Shown here piece after piece: positions 31,539 to 39,787 of a stretch of DNA of 39,963 nucleotides. Under the pieces are notes generated by a model that worked only from the letters and a program-made list of their open reading frames with translations, did not search any database and was not told the DNA's origin. Within the stretch, counting starts at the first letter, position 1; every line of letters starts with the position of its first letter. The position numbers and the translations under genes are program-made. Origin of the DNA: an uncultured Opitutia bacterium (GTDB lineage: Bacteria; Verrucomicrobiota; Verrucomicrobiia; Opitutales; Opitutaceae); assembly GCA_903900845.1 (NCBI GenBank), contig CAIUOU010000144.1, positions 1-39,963 of the forward strand, written 5' to 3'.

Positions 31539-32621
31539 TCAGGGCGCGCCGAGCAGGCGACTCAGGGCCGCCTCGAGCTTGTCGCCGTGGACGTCGGTTG
31601 TCACGAGGCGGCCGTCGCGTCCCAGCAGGAACGCCGTCGGCAGCTCGCGGATCGAGAAACGCCGCCCGAACTCGTTGTCCCAGTAGCGCCCGTCGTAGTG
31701 GTGCGGCCAGGGCATGTCGTTCTCTCGCGCGAACTGCACGAGCTGCGCGGGGGTGCGTTCCATGGTCGACGCGCGCGGGCCGGGAGCCTTCTCGAAGGCG
31801 ATGCCCACGATCTCGAAGCCGCGGTCCCGGTACTTCCGGTAGGCGGCGCGGATGGTCGGCATCTCGCGCAGACAGGGCACGCACCAGGTCGCCCAGAAGT
31901 CGATCAAGACGACCTTGCCGCGGAGTTGCGCCAGATCGACCTCGCGACCGTCGGCCGCGGTGAAACGCAGCTCAAGCGGCGTGCGCCGCGCCTCGATCAC
32001 GCGCAGGCGACCCGCCGCCATGTCGCGCACGGCCTCGTTCGTCTCGGCCGGCGATGCGCGCCGCCGCAGCAACTCCTCGGCCGCCAAGGGTTCCGCGGTC
32101 TCGAGCGCCGCGAAATAGGTCTGCTCGGCGAATTTCCGCCGGTCCGAGCCCGGCACCCGCGCGGCCAGCCGCGCGATGATCCGCCCCGCCCGCGCCAGAT
32201 CGCGCACGGGCTCGCCGCGGAAACCCGCGAGGTGATTGACGGCCCGCTCGGCGACCGCGACCCAAGGCCCTTCCGGCGCGTCGTCCGCAGCCAGGATCTC
32301 GTCGCGCAGAGTCTCGCGCCGGCGCTCCCAGGCCGGATCAGGGGTGGCGGCAGCCGCGTCGGAGGAACGCGGGGAATTAACCGCCCAAGCGATCACCTCC
32401 CAGCGCCGAGGGTCGCCTGGAAAAAGGTCGAGGAAACGTTCGGAGGCACGGCTCACCTCGTCGTGCTGGGTCATCTGGAACGCCGACGTCGTCTTGACGT
32501 CGCCCGGCGGCGGACGCTCGAGCCGGCGGGTGCGGAGCGCCTCGAAGGCGGCATCCGCTTCGGCGCCGGCCGCGGCGGAGATCAGAGCGAGGAGCAAAGC
32601 GAGCGATGGAAGTAATTTCAT
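31539..32621 (-). CDS. TlpA-type thioredoxin with N-terminal helical domain (fourth in string)
   Basis: This 360-residue exported protein has a signal peptide of about 20 residues (ending A-A-A-G-A). A helical region of about 190 residues follows, including F-P-G-D-P-R-R-W, and then a TlpA-like thioredoxin fold from about residue 215. Its active site is W-A-T-W-C-V-P-C (C247, C250). The cis-proline is in the R-E-L-P-T-A-F segment (P328). It likely acts as a periplasmic thiol-disulfide reductant. The ATG at 32621 overlaps the stop of the preceding gene as ATGA. The helical segment shares the F-P-x-D-P-R-R-W motif with the third TlpA protein, so the pair are paralogs. Confidence 0.88.
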   Translation of the reverse strand: MKLLPSLALLLALISAAAGAEADAAFEALRTRRLERPPPGDVKTTSAFQMTQHDEVSRASERFLDLFPGDPRRWEVIAWAVNSPRSSDAAAATPDPAWERRRETLRDEILAADDAPEGPWVAVAERAVNHLAGFRGEPVRDLARAGRIIARLAARVPGSDRRKFAEQTYFAALETAEPLAAEELLRRRASPAETNEAVRDMAAGRLRVIEARRTPLELRFTAADGREVDLAQLRGKVVLIDFWATWCVPCLREMPTIRAAYRKYRDRGFEIVGIAFEKAPGPRASTMERTPAQLVQFARENDMPWPHHYDGRYWDNEFGRRFSIRELPTAFLLGRDGRLVTTDVHGDKLEAALSRLLGAP

Positions 32622-34111
32622 GGCTTCAGACCGAGCAGACGGCGGACCTCGGCCTCGAGCCGGTCGCCGCGCGGGTTCACGGCGGCAATCATGCCGTCGC
32701 GACCCGCGAGCAGCACGTGGGGGATCGGGCCCACTCCGTAGCGCACCGCGTACTCCGTGCGGGAACCCTGGCCGTCGAAAGCCTGCGGCCAGGGCAGCTC
32801 GAGCCGCGCGACCAGCTTTTCGAGCGCCGGACGCGCCGCCGCCTGGTCGACCGAGATATTCACGATCTCGAGACCTTGCTCGTGATAGCGGGCATAGAGC
32901 TCGCGGAGCTTCGGCATGGCGTCGATGCACGGGACGCACCATGTGGCCCAGAAGTCGACGAGGACCACCTTGCCGCGCCACTCGGCTGTGTCGACGCGCC
33001 GACCGTCGAGCGCCGTGAAGGCGAGATCCAGCGGCTTTTCCAACGCGCGCAGCACGGAACGACGCGCGGCGCCAAGTTCGCGGACGCGGGTGTTGGGGCT
33101 GACCTCCAATCGCGCCACCAAACCGGGCATGGCCTCGGGAAAACGGGCCTCCACCGCCCCGACGAGCCGCGAGAAGAAAACGAACGCGGCGGAGCCGGAC
33201 GGGAAGTCGGCCGCGAGCCGCTCGATCGGCGGCACGAGGCGGGATTCCCAATCGGCGGGAAGGACGCCGTTGGTGTGCGGCAGGACAAGCGCGCTGACCT
33301 GCTTGCCCGCGAAGAGTTCGCGCAGGACCTCCGGCGCGTCGCCGGCATTCGCCGCCGACGCGGCCAGCCTGGCCTCGCGCTCGCGCCAAATCCGTTGCTC
33401 GGGGGAGCCCTCGGGAAAGCGCGGCGTGCTCCGCAGCAACGTGTCCCATGCCCGCCAACGCCGGGGGTCCGCCGGGAAGTTCAGCTGAAGCTCCCACGCG
33501 AGTTCGGCGTTTTCGCGCCAGCGCACCTCCCGCTCCGCTCCGCCCTGACGCGCGGAAAGTGCCTCCTCCAGCCTGCGCCAACGGGGATCCTCGGTCCCGG
33601 CGGAGCCGCCGGCGATAAGGGCGATGACCACCTCGACGTCCTCGGGCGGCAGACAAAGTTGCTCATCACACGCCTGATAACTCACCACCAACGAGCCGCG
33701 GTGGCGTCCCGCCGCCAGTCCCGGGGAGGCCCGCAGCGGAACATCGATCCACGCCCGTCCCTCAAGCACCAGGACGTCGGTATTGAAGTTGGGATCAAAG
33801 AGTTTGCGCGCGGGAGAGGTTTCGAGCGCTCCGGCCAGGCTGAACGGGGCGCCGCGGCCCGCCGCGACTGTCGTGGGGTTCGGGCCCGGCCCGTTAGCCC
33901 CGACGGAAGCCACGGTGCCGAAAATGTGGTACTGACCCGAGACCTCCACGGTGAGGCGCACCCGCGCGGAGCCATCCGCCGCCACGACCACGGCTTCAGG
34001 GGCGGTGACGCGCACCGGCCGTTCCGCAGCCCATGACGCGGAAGCCAGCGCGAACCACGCGACGATCGGACGCAGCACAGCCCGGGAAAGCCCGTCGGCA
34101 GGGCTCCTCAT
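32618..34111 (-). CDS. TlpA thioredoxin fused to a DsbD-N-like domain (third in string)
   Basis: This 497-residue exported protein has a signal peptide (about residues 1-29). An N-terminal domain (about residues 32-165) resembles the periplasmic immunoglobulin-like DsbD-alpha domain, including S-Y-Q-A-C148-D-E-Q-L-C153-L-P-P. A helical middle region with F-P-A-D-P-R-R-W follows. The C-terminal TlpA domain has W-C392-V-P-C395 and P464 as the likely cis-proline. DsbD-alpha normally passes electrons between DsbD-gamma and periplasmic thioredoxin proteins. Fusing it to a thioredoxin domain gives both halves of a relay in one chain. It is coupled by ATGA overlaps to both neighbours. Confidence 0.83.
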   Translation of the reverse strand: MRSPADGLSRAVLRPIVAWFALASASWAAERPVRVTAPEAVVVAADGSARVRLTVEVSGQYHIFGTVASVGANGPGPNPTTVAAGRGAPFSLAGALETSPARKLFDPNFNTDVLVLEGRAWIDVPLRASPGLAAGRHRGSLVVSYQACDEQLCLPPEDVEVVIALIAGGSAGTEDPRWRRLEEALSARQGGAEREVRWRENAELAWELQLNFPADPRRWRAWDTLLRSTPRFPEGSPEQRIWREREARLAASAANAGDAPEVLRELFAGKQVSALVLPHTNGVLPADWESRLVPPIERLAADFPSGSAAFVFFSRLVGAVEARFPEAMPGLVARLEVSPNTRVRELGAARRSVLRALEKPLDLAFTALDGRRVDTAEWRGKVVLVDFWATWCVPCIDAMPKLRELYARYHEQGLEIVNISVDQAAARPALEKLVARLELPWPQAFDGQGSRTEYAVRYGVGPIPHVLLAGRDGMIAAVNPRGDRLEAEVRRLLGLKP

Positions 34112-35376
34112 CGCGACTTCTCCGGCAACCGGATGCCCAGAAGTTCGGCGAGCTTTTCGCCCCGCGCGTCCCGGGAAAGCACCCGGCCATCCGGCCCGAT
34201 GAGGATGCAGGTCGGGTAAAGGTTAACCTGGATGACGTCCTGGGCGAAGCGCTCGATGCTGCGCTGGGTCGCCTGGATCCATTTGTGACCCGCCTTGGCG
34301 ATGAAGGAGGAGGCCTTGCGGTCGACCTCCGCGTACTCCGCGTCCGTCAAACGGCCCCCGGTGCGCTCCATGTTCATCCCGATCACCTCGAAACCGCGGG
34401 GTGCGTACCGTTCGTAGAGGGGATCGAGGTGCTTCATCTCCTCGATGCAGGGTCCGCACCAGGTGCCCCAGAAATCCAGGAGCACGACCTTGCCCCGGAA
34501 ATCGGAAAGCCGGCGCGAACGTCCCTGGAAATCCACAAAGGTGAAGTCCGGCATGAGCTGGCCGGGCAGCGCGTCGAACCGCGTGTAGTCAGCGGCGGTG
34601 CGTTCCTGCAGCAGGACTTCGCCCGTCGCCATGTCGGCACCACTCACGGCGAGATACCGCTCACCGACCCGGAAGATCGGCGTGCGGCCCGACCCGTTCA
34701 CCGCCTCGCCCTTCTCGGCGTCGAAACGCCCATTGAAGTCGGCATCGGCCGAAACGCGTTGATTCGGCGGATCGATCGCGGTGTCCGCCGGCTTCGGCGA
34801 GAACATGAGCTTAAGCGTGCGCCCGTCGATCGCGGCTGAACCGGAGAAGACGATATTGAAGTTGTGGACGACCGAAGCGACGTAGGTCGGATCGGGTGCG
34901 ACCGGAGCGGGAGCCGGAGCTTCAACGCCGCCCGTCCGCCGCGGGAATGCCTTGACCCCGTAGGAGAGACGCAGGGGAAACACGCGGTAGATGCCGTTGT
35001 CCCACGGCAGATCGATCGCCACGTCCTTCTCGGGTTCACCCAGCGGGAACGATTCGTCGGCCGCGAAACGGCCGTCGCGGTTGCGGTCGAGCCAGAGGGT
35101 TTTCACGCCGTCCGGCGCGGCCACGATGGCGAAACGAAATTCCTTACCCTTGATGGAGAGAGGCCGGGAAAAGGCCCAGACCCTCGATCCGGTGGCCGGT
35201 GGAGAGGCCAGGAGCGCGACCACCTCGGGAGACGCCGGGACCACCGGGGAAAGCGAACGCGTGCCGGGTTGCACCTCTGGATCAAGCCGCCCCCGGAACT
35301 CGTCGCCGGGCGCGGCAAGGGCAGAAAGCGCGAGGACCAGCGGAGGGAGGACGGGGAGGATTCGATTCATGCGCAT
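34108..35376 (-). CDS. TlpA-type thioredoxin with two EF-hand-like loops (second in string)
   Basis: This 422-residue exported protein has an N-terminal hydrophobic segment (about residues 5-22). A domain of about 250 residues follows, in which two EF-hand-like sequences occur: D97-x-N99-x-D101-G-x-F-x-x-D107-E108 and D211-x-D213-x-N215-G-x-F-x-x-E221. A TlpA thioredoxin domain ends the protein, with W-G-T-W-C307-G-P-C310. The two loops are a plausible pair of calcium-binding sites. They resemble dockerin/EF-hand loops more than anything usual in TlpA proteins. Two adjacent ATGs (35376 and 35370) are both possible starts. It is coupled to the third TlpA gene by an ATGA overlap and lies 15 bp after the first TlpA gene. 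Confidence 0.85.
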   Translation of the reverse strand: MRMNRILPVLPPLVLALSALAAPGDEFRGRLDPEVQPGTRSLSPVVPASPEVVALLASPPATGSRVWAFSRPLSIKGKEFRFAIVAAPDGVKTLWLDRNRDGRFAADESFPLGEPEKDVAIDLPWDNGIYRVFPLRLSYGVKAFPRRTGGVEAPAPAPVAPDPTYVASVVHNFNIVFSGSAAIDGRTLKLMFSPKPADTAIDPPNQRVSADADFNGRFDAEKGEAVNGSGRTPIFRVGERYLAVSGADMATGEVLLQERTAADYTRFDALPGQLMPDFTFVDFQGRSRRLSDFRGKVVLLDFWGTWCGPCIEEMKHLDPLYERYAPRGFEVIGMNMERTGGRLTDAEYAEVDRKASSFIAKAGHKWIQATQRSIERFAQDVIQVNLYPTCILIGPDGRVLSRDARGEKLAELLGIRLPEKSR

Positions 35377-35391
35377 GGGCGAAAGGTGACG

Positions 35392-36993
35392 TTAACCTCC
35401 GGAGGGCAGCAGCGCCTCGATCTGCAATTCCAACTCGCGCTGCGCGGCGAGCGTGCTCACCGGCGGGGGCTCATAGAAGGATTTACCATCGGGACCGACC
35501 AGGATGTTCATGGGATAACCGCGGACCTTGTAGGACTTGACCACATCCTCGGAGCCGCGCAGCGGCAGGAAGCCGAGGCTCCAGCCCTTCAGCAGCGGCA
35601 GAACCATGTGCTCCTCGGGAGCGTGGCCATTGATCGCGAGAATCTCGAAACCGCGGCTCCGGTACTTCTCCAGCACCGCCTGCAGAAAAGGGAACTCGCC
35701 TCGGCACGGGCCGCAAAGGGGATACCAGAAGTTGACCAGCACGACGCGTCCGCGGTACTCCGCGAGCGAAACGTCCCGCCCCGTGGCGAGATTCGTCAGA
35801 CGGAAGCCCTCGGCCGGGAGCGAACGGCCGGCCCGGTCCGCGGAGAGTTCGGCCGCGACCCCCGCGGCGGTTTTTCCGAGCAGACGCCCGTGCTCGTCGA
35901 GTGCGGCCCGCGTTTCATCGGTCGGTCGCGTGGCCACGGCCGCCAGCAGCCCGGCGTAAGCCTCCTCCCCGCGTCCGAGCGCGGAGCGGGCGCGGGCGAG
36001 CGCCAGATCGAGGAAACGACGGTCCGCCCCGTAACGCGGGAGCGAGATCTTTTCGAGCGCAGCCAGCGCCTCCGCCCCCCTGCCCTCCCGGATCGAAGGC
36101 TCCAGCCCGGAGACCGCCCGCGCGTAGTCCGCGAGCACCACCCATTCCTTCACCTCGGGAAAATCCTTCCGCATCTCCTCCGCCAGCGCCAGGGCGCGCG
36201 CCGGATCACGACGCTGGAGGATCGCGAAGAGACCCGTGAGCGAACGCGCGGACGCCTTGCGGAAACGTTCCCTCAGCAGCTCGTGGACCCGCCACGCCTC
36301 GTCCTCAGTCCGGGCCCGCGACGCCAGGTAGCCGATGATCGACGCCGCGTCGTCGGGAAAACGCCGCGCCATTTCGAGACCCGCCGCCACGGCGGAGTCC
36401 ATCCCGACCCCGAGCTGCGAGGCCACGTGATGGCGCCAAAAGGTGACGCTGGCGGGATCGGCGTCGACCGCGCGCCGGAATAGCGCGCGGCTGGCTTCCA
36501 GCTCGCCCCGGATCTCGGCATGGATGGCCAGCGAATCGAAGCCGTCGCCACAGGCGGGATCGAGGGCGACCGCCTCCTCGAAGAGCCGGCGCGAACGGTC
36601 CGGGTCGGAGTACATGAACAGCTTGCCCAACCCGTAGCGATAAGCCGCGCGGCGCGGCTCCGCCGCGGTCCTGCCCTGGTACCAAGCCTGCAGTTCCGCG
36701 CGCGCCTTTTCCGCCGCGGCCTTCTTCTCCTCCTCGGTTCCGGTGCGCGTGGCGGCGACGCCGGCGTACAGCACATGGTACTGGTGCGCCTCGTAATAAT
36801 CCGGATCGAGCTCGACGGCGCGGCGCAAACCGGCGACCGACGCCGCGATGTCGGAAGCGAAAAGCTTCCGCGCCTCCGTGAACGCGGACCGCGCGGCGGC
36901 GCGGTCCTCCGCGGAGGCGGGCGCGCCGTGCACGGCCGCGACCAACGCGGCCAAGGTGAGGAAGCCGCGGACGGCCGTCGGGCGGGCGATCAT
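35392..36993 (-). CDS. TPR-TlpA fusion protein (first in string)
   Basis: This 533-residue exported protein has a signal peptide (about residues 1-28, ending P-A-S-A). About 350 residues of TPR-like helices follow (for example A-V-E-L-D-P-D-Y-Y-E-A-H and A-V-D-A-D-P-A-S-V-T). A TlpA-type thioredoxin domain ends it, with W-Y-P-L-C427-G-P-C430 and P494 as the likely cis-proline. TPR repeats in such fusions usually hold a partner protein, so this may bind the receptor or the other TlpA proteins. It begins 31 bp after the stop of the TonB receptor and sits directly upstream of the second TlpA gene. Confidence 0.87.
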   Translation of the reverse strand: MIARPTAVRGFLTLAALVAAVHGAPASAEDRAAARSAFTEARKLFASDIAASVAGLRRAVELDPDYYEAHQYHVLYAGVAATRTGTEEEKKAAAEKARAELQAWYQGRTAAEPRRAAYRYGLGKLFMYSDPDRSRRLFEEAVALDPACGDGFDSLAIHAEIRGELEASRALFRRAVDADPASVTFWRHHVASQLGVGMDSAVAAGLEMARRFPDDAASIIGYLASRARTEDEAWRVHELLRERFRKASARSLTGLFAILQRRDPARALALAEEMRKDFPEVKEWVVLADYARAVSGLEPSIREGRGAEALAALEKISLPRYGADRRFLDLALARARSALGRGEEAYAGLLAAVATRPTDETRAALDEHGRLLGKTAAGVAAELSADRAGRSLPAEGFRLTNLATGRDVSLAEYRGRVVLVNFWYPLCGPCRGEFPFLQAVLEKYRSRGFEILAINGHAPEEHMVLPLLKGWSLGFLPLRGSEDVVKSYKVRGYPMNILVGPDGKSFYEPPPVSTLAAQRELELQIEALLPSGG

Positions 36994-37024
36994 CGGGACG
37001 GAGAGGTCAGCCGGAAAGCCCAGC

Positions 37025-39787
37025 TCAGAGCTTCTTGCGGAGGGTCAGTCCGTAGCGGGCCATGCGCGGATCAGTCACACCGAACCCGGCATTGCCCTGG
37101 CGGTGCGGCGGCTCGCGATTGAACACGTTGTTCACGGTCAGGGAGAGCTTGGTGTCATCCAGCGGATTCCGCCAGAGGCCCGCAACTCCCTCGCGGCGGC
37201 CACCGGAGCGGTCACCGAAGTCGTAGGAAGCGTGCACGTTCCACTCGATCACACTGGCCAGCAGGGTCTGCGTCCGCGCGGCCTGAGCCCAGGAGTTCTC
37301 CTGGTAGAAGCCGCTGACGCCGCCGCTGTAGGCACCGCGGCTCAGAAAGGCCTGCCAAGACAGGCGGGTGGGCCGGAGATGGAGCGAGGTCACGGGCGCC
37401 GCGCCGGGGATGCGGATGGAGTCCACACGGCGGTACTCGGTGGCGGCCACCCGCGCGCTGAGGTTACCCCACGGCGTGGGCCGCTGGAAGTTGAGCTGGT
37501 AATCGTAGGTCTCGATGATCTGCCGCGAGATGTTGGTGGACCTCGTGTCCACGCCGATGACGCGGCCCGGCTGGGCACCCGCGGTGTCACGGATCAGCCG
37601 CTCGGGGAAAAGGTCGGCCCATTCCTGCAGCGTCGAGAGACCGGCGATCTGATCGCGGTAATTCAGCCGAACATGATCGACCGAGATGGAGAATCCACGG
37701 GTGAGGCGGAAAGGCAGCTCGAAGACCACGCCGACGTTGTCGGAGACCGCGGTTTCCGGCCGCAGCCCGAGGTTGCCGCCGATGCGGGTCTGCAGGAGGC
37801 CGGTGACCAGTTCGTTACGCACGCGATCGATGAAGCCCGAGGTGTTGGCGTTGGTGCTCTGGGTGACGGGACGATACAGGGCCTGGACGCCCGGTGCGCG
37901 GAACGAGTGATTGCGCGTGGCGCGTAGCAGCAGCCACTTGAACGGACGCAACTGGGCGCCGTAACGGGGGCTGATGTCACCTCCGACATCGGAGTAGTCG
38001 TCGTGGCGGATGGCGCCGGTCAGGTCGAACCGCTGCACCAGCGGGATGCCCTGCGCGGCCCCGAGGACGGGCACCCGGGTCTCGGCGTAGGCGGAGTTCA
38101 ACGTCCGCTGAAAACCGCCCAGGAGACTGAGGTTGATCGTGGGGAGATCGGGGATCGACTGGGAGGTCGCGATCTTTTCGGTGGTGCTTTCGGCGCCGGC
38201 GGCGAACTGGACCGGACCGGCCGGCAGCCGGATCCAGGGAAGCGGGCCGTCAACGGAGGCGGACCATGTGAGCGTGTCGGTGCGGTCGGTCGCGTTACCC
38301 GGACGCAGCATGGAGCGGAGAAGCGCCAGATCGTTGGGCTGGGAGGAACGGCTGTCGTAGAAGAGCACGAGGCGCTGCGCCGCGATGAGCGGCGCTGAAA
38401 CGCCGGTGTCGAGCACCGGGTCGAGCGCGCTCTCGTTGATCAAGCGGGAGCGGTTCCAGCTCGCGCCGAGTTCATAGCGCCAGCCGTCGCCGAAGCGGCC
38501 GGTCAGCGCACCGGCGAAGTTCAAGTTGGAGTTGGTGGTGAACTTCTCGCCTTGGATCGGCCCCAGCTCCCAGAAGGTCTTGTTGAGCCGCACCTGTACG
38601 CCGAAGGGATTGCCGGGGTAATTGGCGGGAACGATGATGCCGTTCCGGAAGTTGACCGGCATGCCCTCGATGTGGGTGCGGGTCTCGTTATAACCACCGC
38701 TCAACCGGAGTTGCGTGCCGCCCTTCAGATCGTATCCGCCGCGAAAACCGACGGTGCGGGTGAACTGGGGCGAGATGAGGTTCACGTAACGCGCGCGATC
38801 GCCCGTGTAGGAGGGCACGCCCAGCGAGTCGCCAACCACCGACACATAGGCGGCGGCGGGCTGCGGCGCGACGCCGGCGCCGTCCGGGATCACCGCGAAC
38901 GGGGTGGTGCGGCCGGGCAGATTGCCCGCGGAGGCCTGCACGATGCCGGCACCGACGGCGAAGCCTCCCGCCCCGAAGGACGGTCCGGCGGAAGCGAGGC
39001 TGCTCGTGCCGCCCAATTTGCTCCAGTCGTCCGTCGACGAGAAAGTACGGTCGACCGCGGCAAAGGCGTGGCGCTGCTGGTAGGAGGCGGTGAGGGAGAG
39101 CGAGAGCGGACCGCGCGTCAGGCTGTGGTTGAGATTCACGCCCTTCACCGCGGTGTCCGAGGAGAAGGTGTTTTCATAGGAGAACGTCACCTCCGTACCG
39201 GTGTAATTCTTGCGCAGGATGATGTTCACCACCCCACCGAGCGCGTCGGAGCCGTAGATCGCGGAAGCGCCGTCGGTCAGCACCTCGACGCGCTCGATGG
39301 CCGAGACCGGGATGCCGGTCAGGTCGTAGCCGTCGGAACCACGGATGTTGCCCGAACGGGACAGGCGACGGCCGTCGACCAACACGAGGGTGTTGGCCGC
39401 GCCGAGACCGCGGAGGTTGATGTTGGTCCGCTGGGTGAGCACGCTGGCGGTCGAGCCGTCCGAAACCTGGCCCTGCCCCTGGTGTTGGCCGCCGAAGCCG
39501 ACGCCGTCGTAGGAACCCTGCGAAAACGCCTGGGGGATGAGGCGCGAGATCTCGCCCATGGAGGTGAGGCCGAGCGCCTCGATCTCGAGGCGGTCGAACT
39601 TGATCACGGGGCTGAAGTCAGCCTCGCCCACCAGCCCGCGGATGCGCGTGCCGGTGACCTCGAAGGACTCGAGTTGCTGCGCGGCACCGGCCGGAGCCGG
39701 GACGGCGGCGCTTGCCGCGACAGCCGCGGTAAGCGCGAGGGAGGCTCCGAGTGAGCGAAGGACCAGGGATCGTGGGAGTAGGTTCAT
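37025..39787 (-). CDS. TonB-dependent outer-membrane receptor
   Basis: This 920-residue receptor has a signal peptide (about residues 1-36) and then a TonB-box-like L-E-S-F-E-V-T-G-T-R. A plug domain follows at about residues 55-195, containing I-N-L-R-G-L-G-A-A-N-T-L-V-L-V-D-G-R and I-E-R-V-E-V-L-T-D-G-A-S-A-I-Y-G-S-D-A-L-G-G-V-V. The rest reads as a beta barrel, ending in a strand closing with R-Y-G-L-T-L-R-K-K-L rather than an aromatic residue. It would import a bulky ligand into the periplasm using proton-motive force via TonB. ATG 39787 is chosen for the signal peptide. The gene heads the long string, so its ligand may be what the TlpA/sulfatase proteins handle. The upstream 176 bp to the window edge hold only a weak TTGGCA/TACGGT promoter candidate. 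Confidence 0.92.
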   Translation of the reverse strand: MNLLPRSLVLRSLGASLALTAAVAASAAVPAPAGAAQQLESFEVTGTRIRGLVGEADFSPVIKFDRLEIEALGLTSMGEISRLIPQAFSQGSYDGVGFGGQHQGQGQVSDGSTASVLTQRTNINLRGLGAANTLVLVDGRRLSRSGNIRGSDGYDLTGIPVSAIERVEVLTDGASAIYGSDALGGVVNIILRKNYTGTEVTFSYENTFSSDTAVKGVNLNHSLTRGPLSLSLTASYQQRHAFAAVDRTFSSTDDWSKLGGTSSLASAGPSFGAGGFAVGAGIVQASAGNLPGRTTPFAVIPDGAGVAPQPAAAYVSVVGDSLGVPSYTGDRARYVNLISPQFTRTVGFRGGYDLKGGTQLRLSGGYNETRTHIEGMPVNFRNGIIVPANYPGNPFGVQVRLNKTFWELGPIQGEKFTTNSNLNFAGALTGRFGDGWRYELGASWNRSRLINESALDPVLDTGVSAPLIAAQRLVLFYDSRSSQPNDLALLRSMLRPGNATDRTDTLTWSASVDGPLPWIRLPAGPVQFAAGAESTTEKIATSQSIPDLPTINLSLLGGFQRTLNSAYAETRVPVLGAAQGIPLVQRFDLTGAIRHDDYSDVGGDISPRYGAQLRPFKWLLLRATRNHSFRAPGVQALYRPVTQSTNANTSGFIDRVRNELVTGLLQTRIGGNLGLRPETAVSDNVGVVFELPFRLTRGFSISVDHVRLNYRDQIAGLSTLQEWADLFPERLIRDTAGAQPGRVIGVDTRSTNISRQIIETYDYQLNFQRPTPWGNLSARVAATEYRRVDSIRIPGAAPVTSLHLRPTRLSWQAFLSRGAYSGGVSGFYQENSWAQAARTQTLLASVIEWNVHASYDFGDRSGGRREGVAGLWRNPLDDTKLSLTVNNVFNREPPHRQGNAGFGVTDPRMARYGLTLRKKL

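Noticed and set aside
29432-31963. An 843-codon open frame on the plus strand opposite the sulfatase and Tat-protein genes
   Set aside because: It is antisense to two genes with clear signal peptides and family motifs. Its translation is dominated by R, A, G, V and H without domains. Long antisense frames are expected at this GC content.
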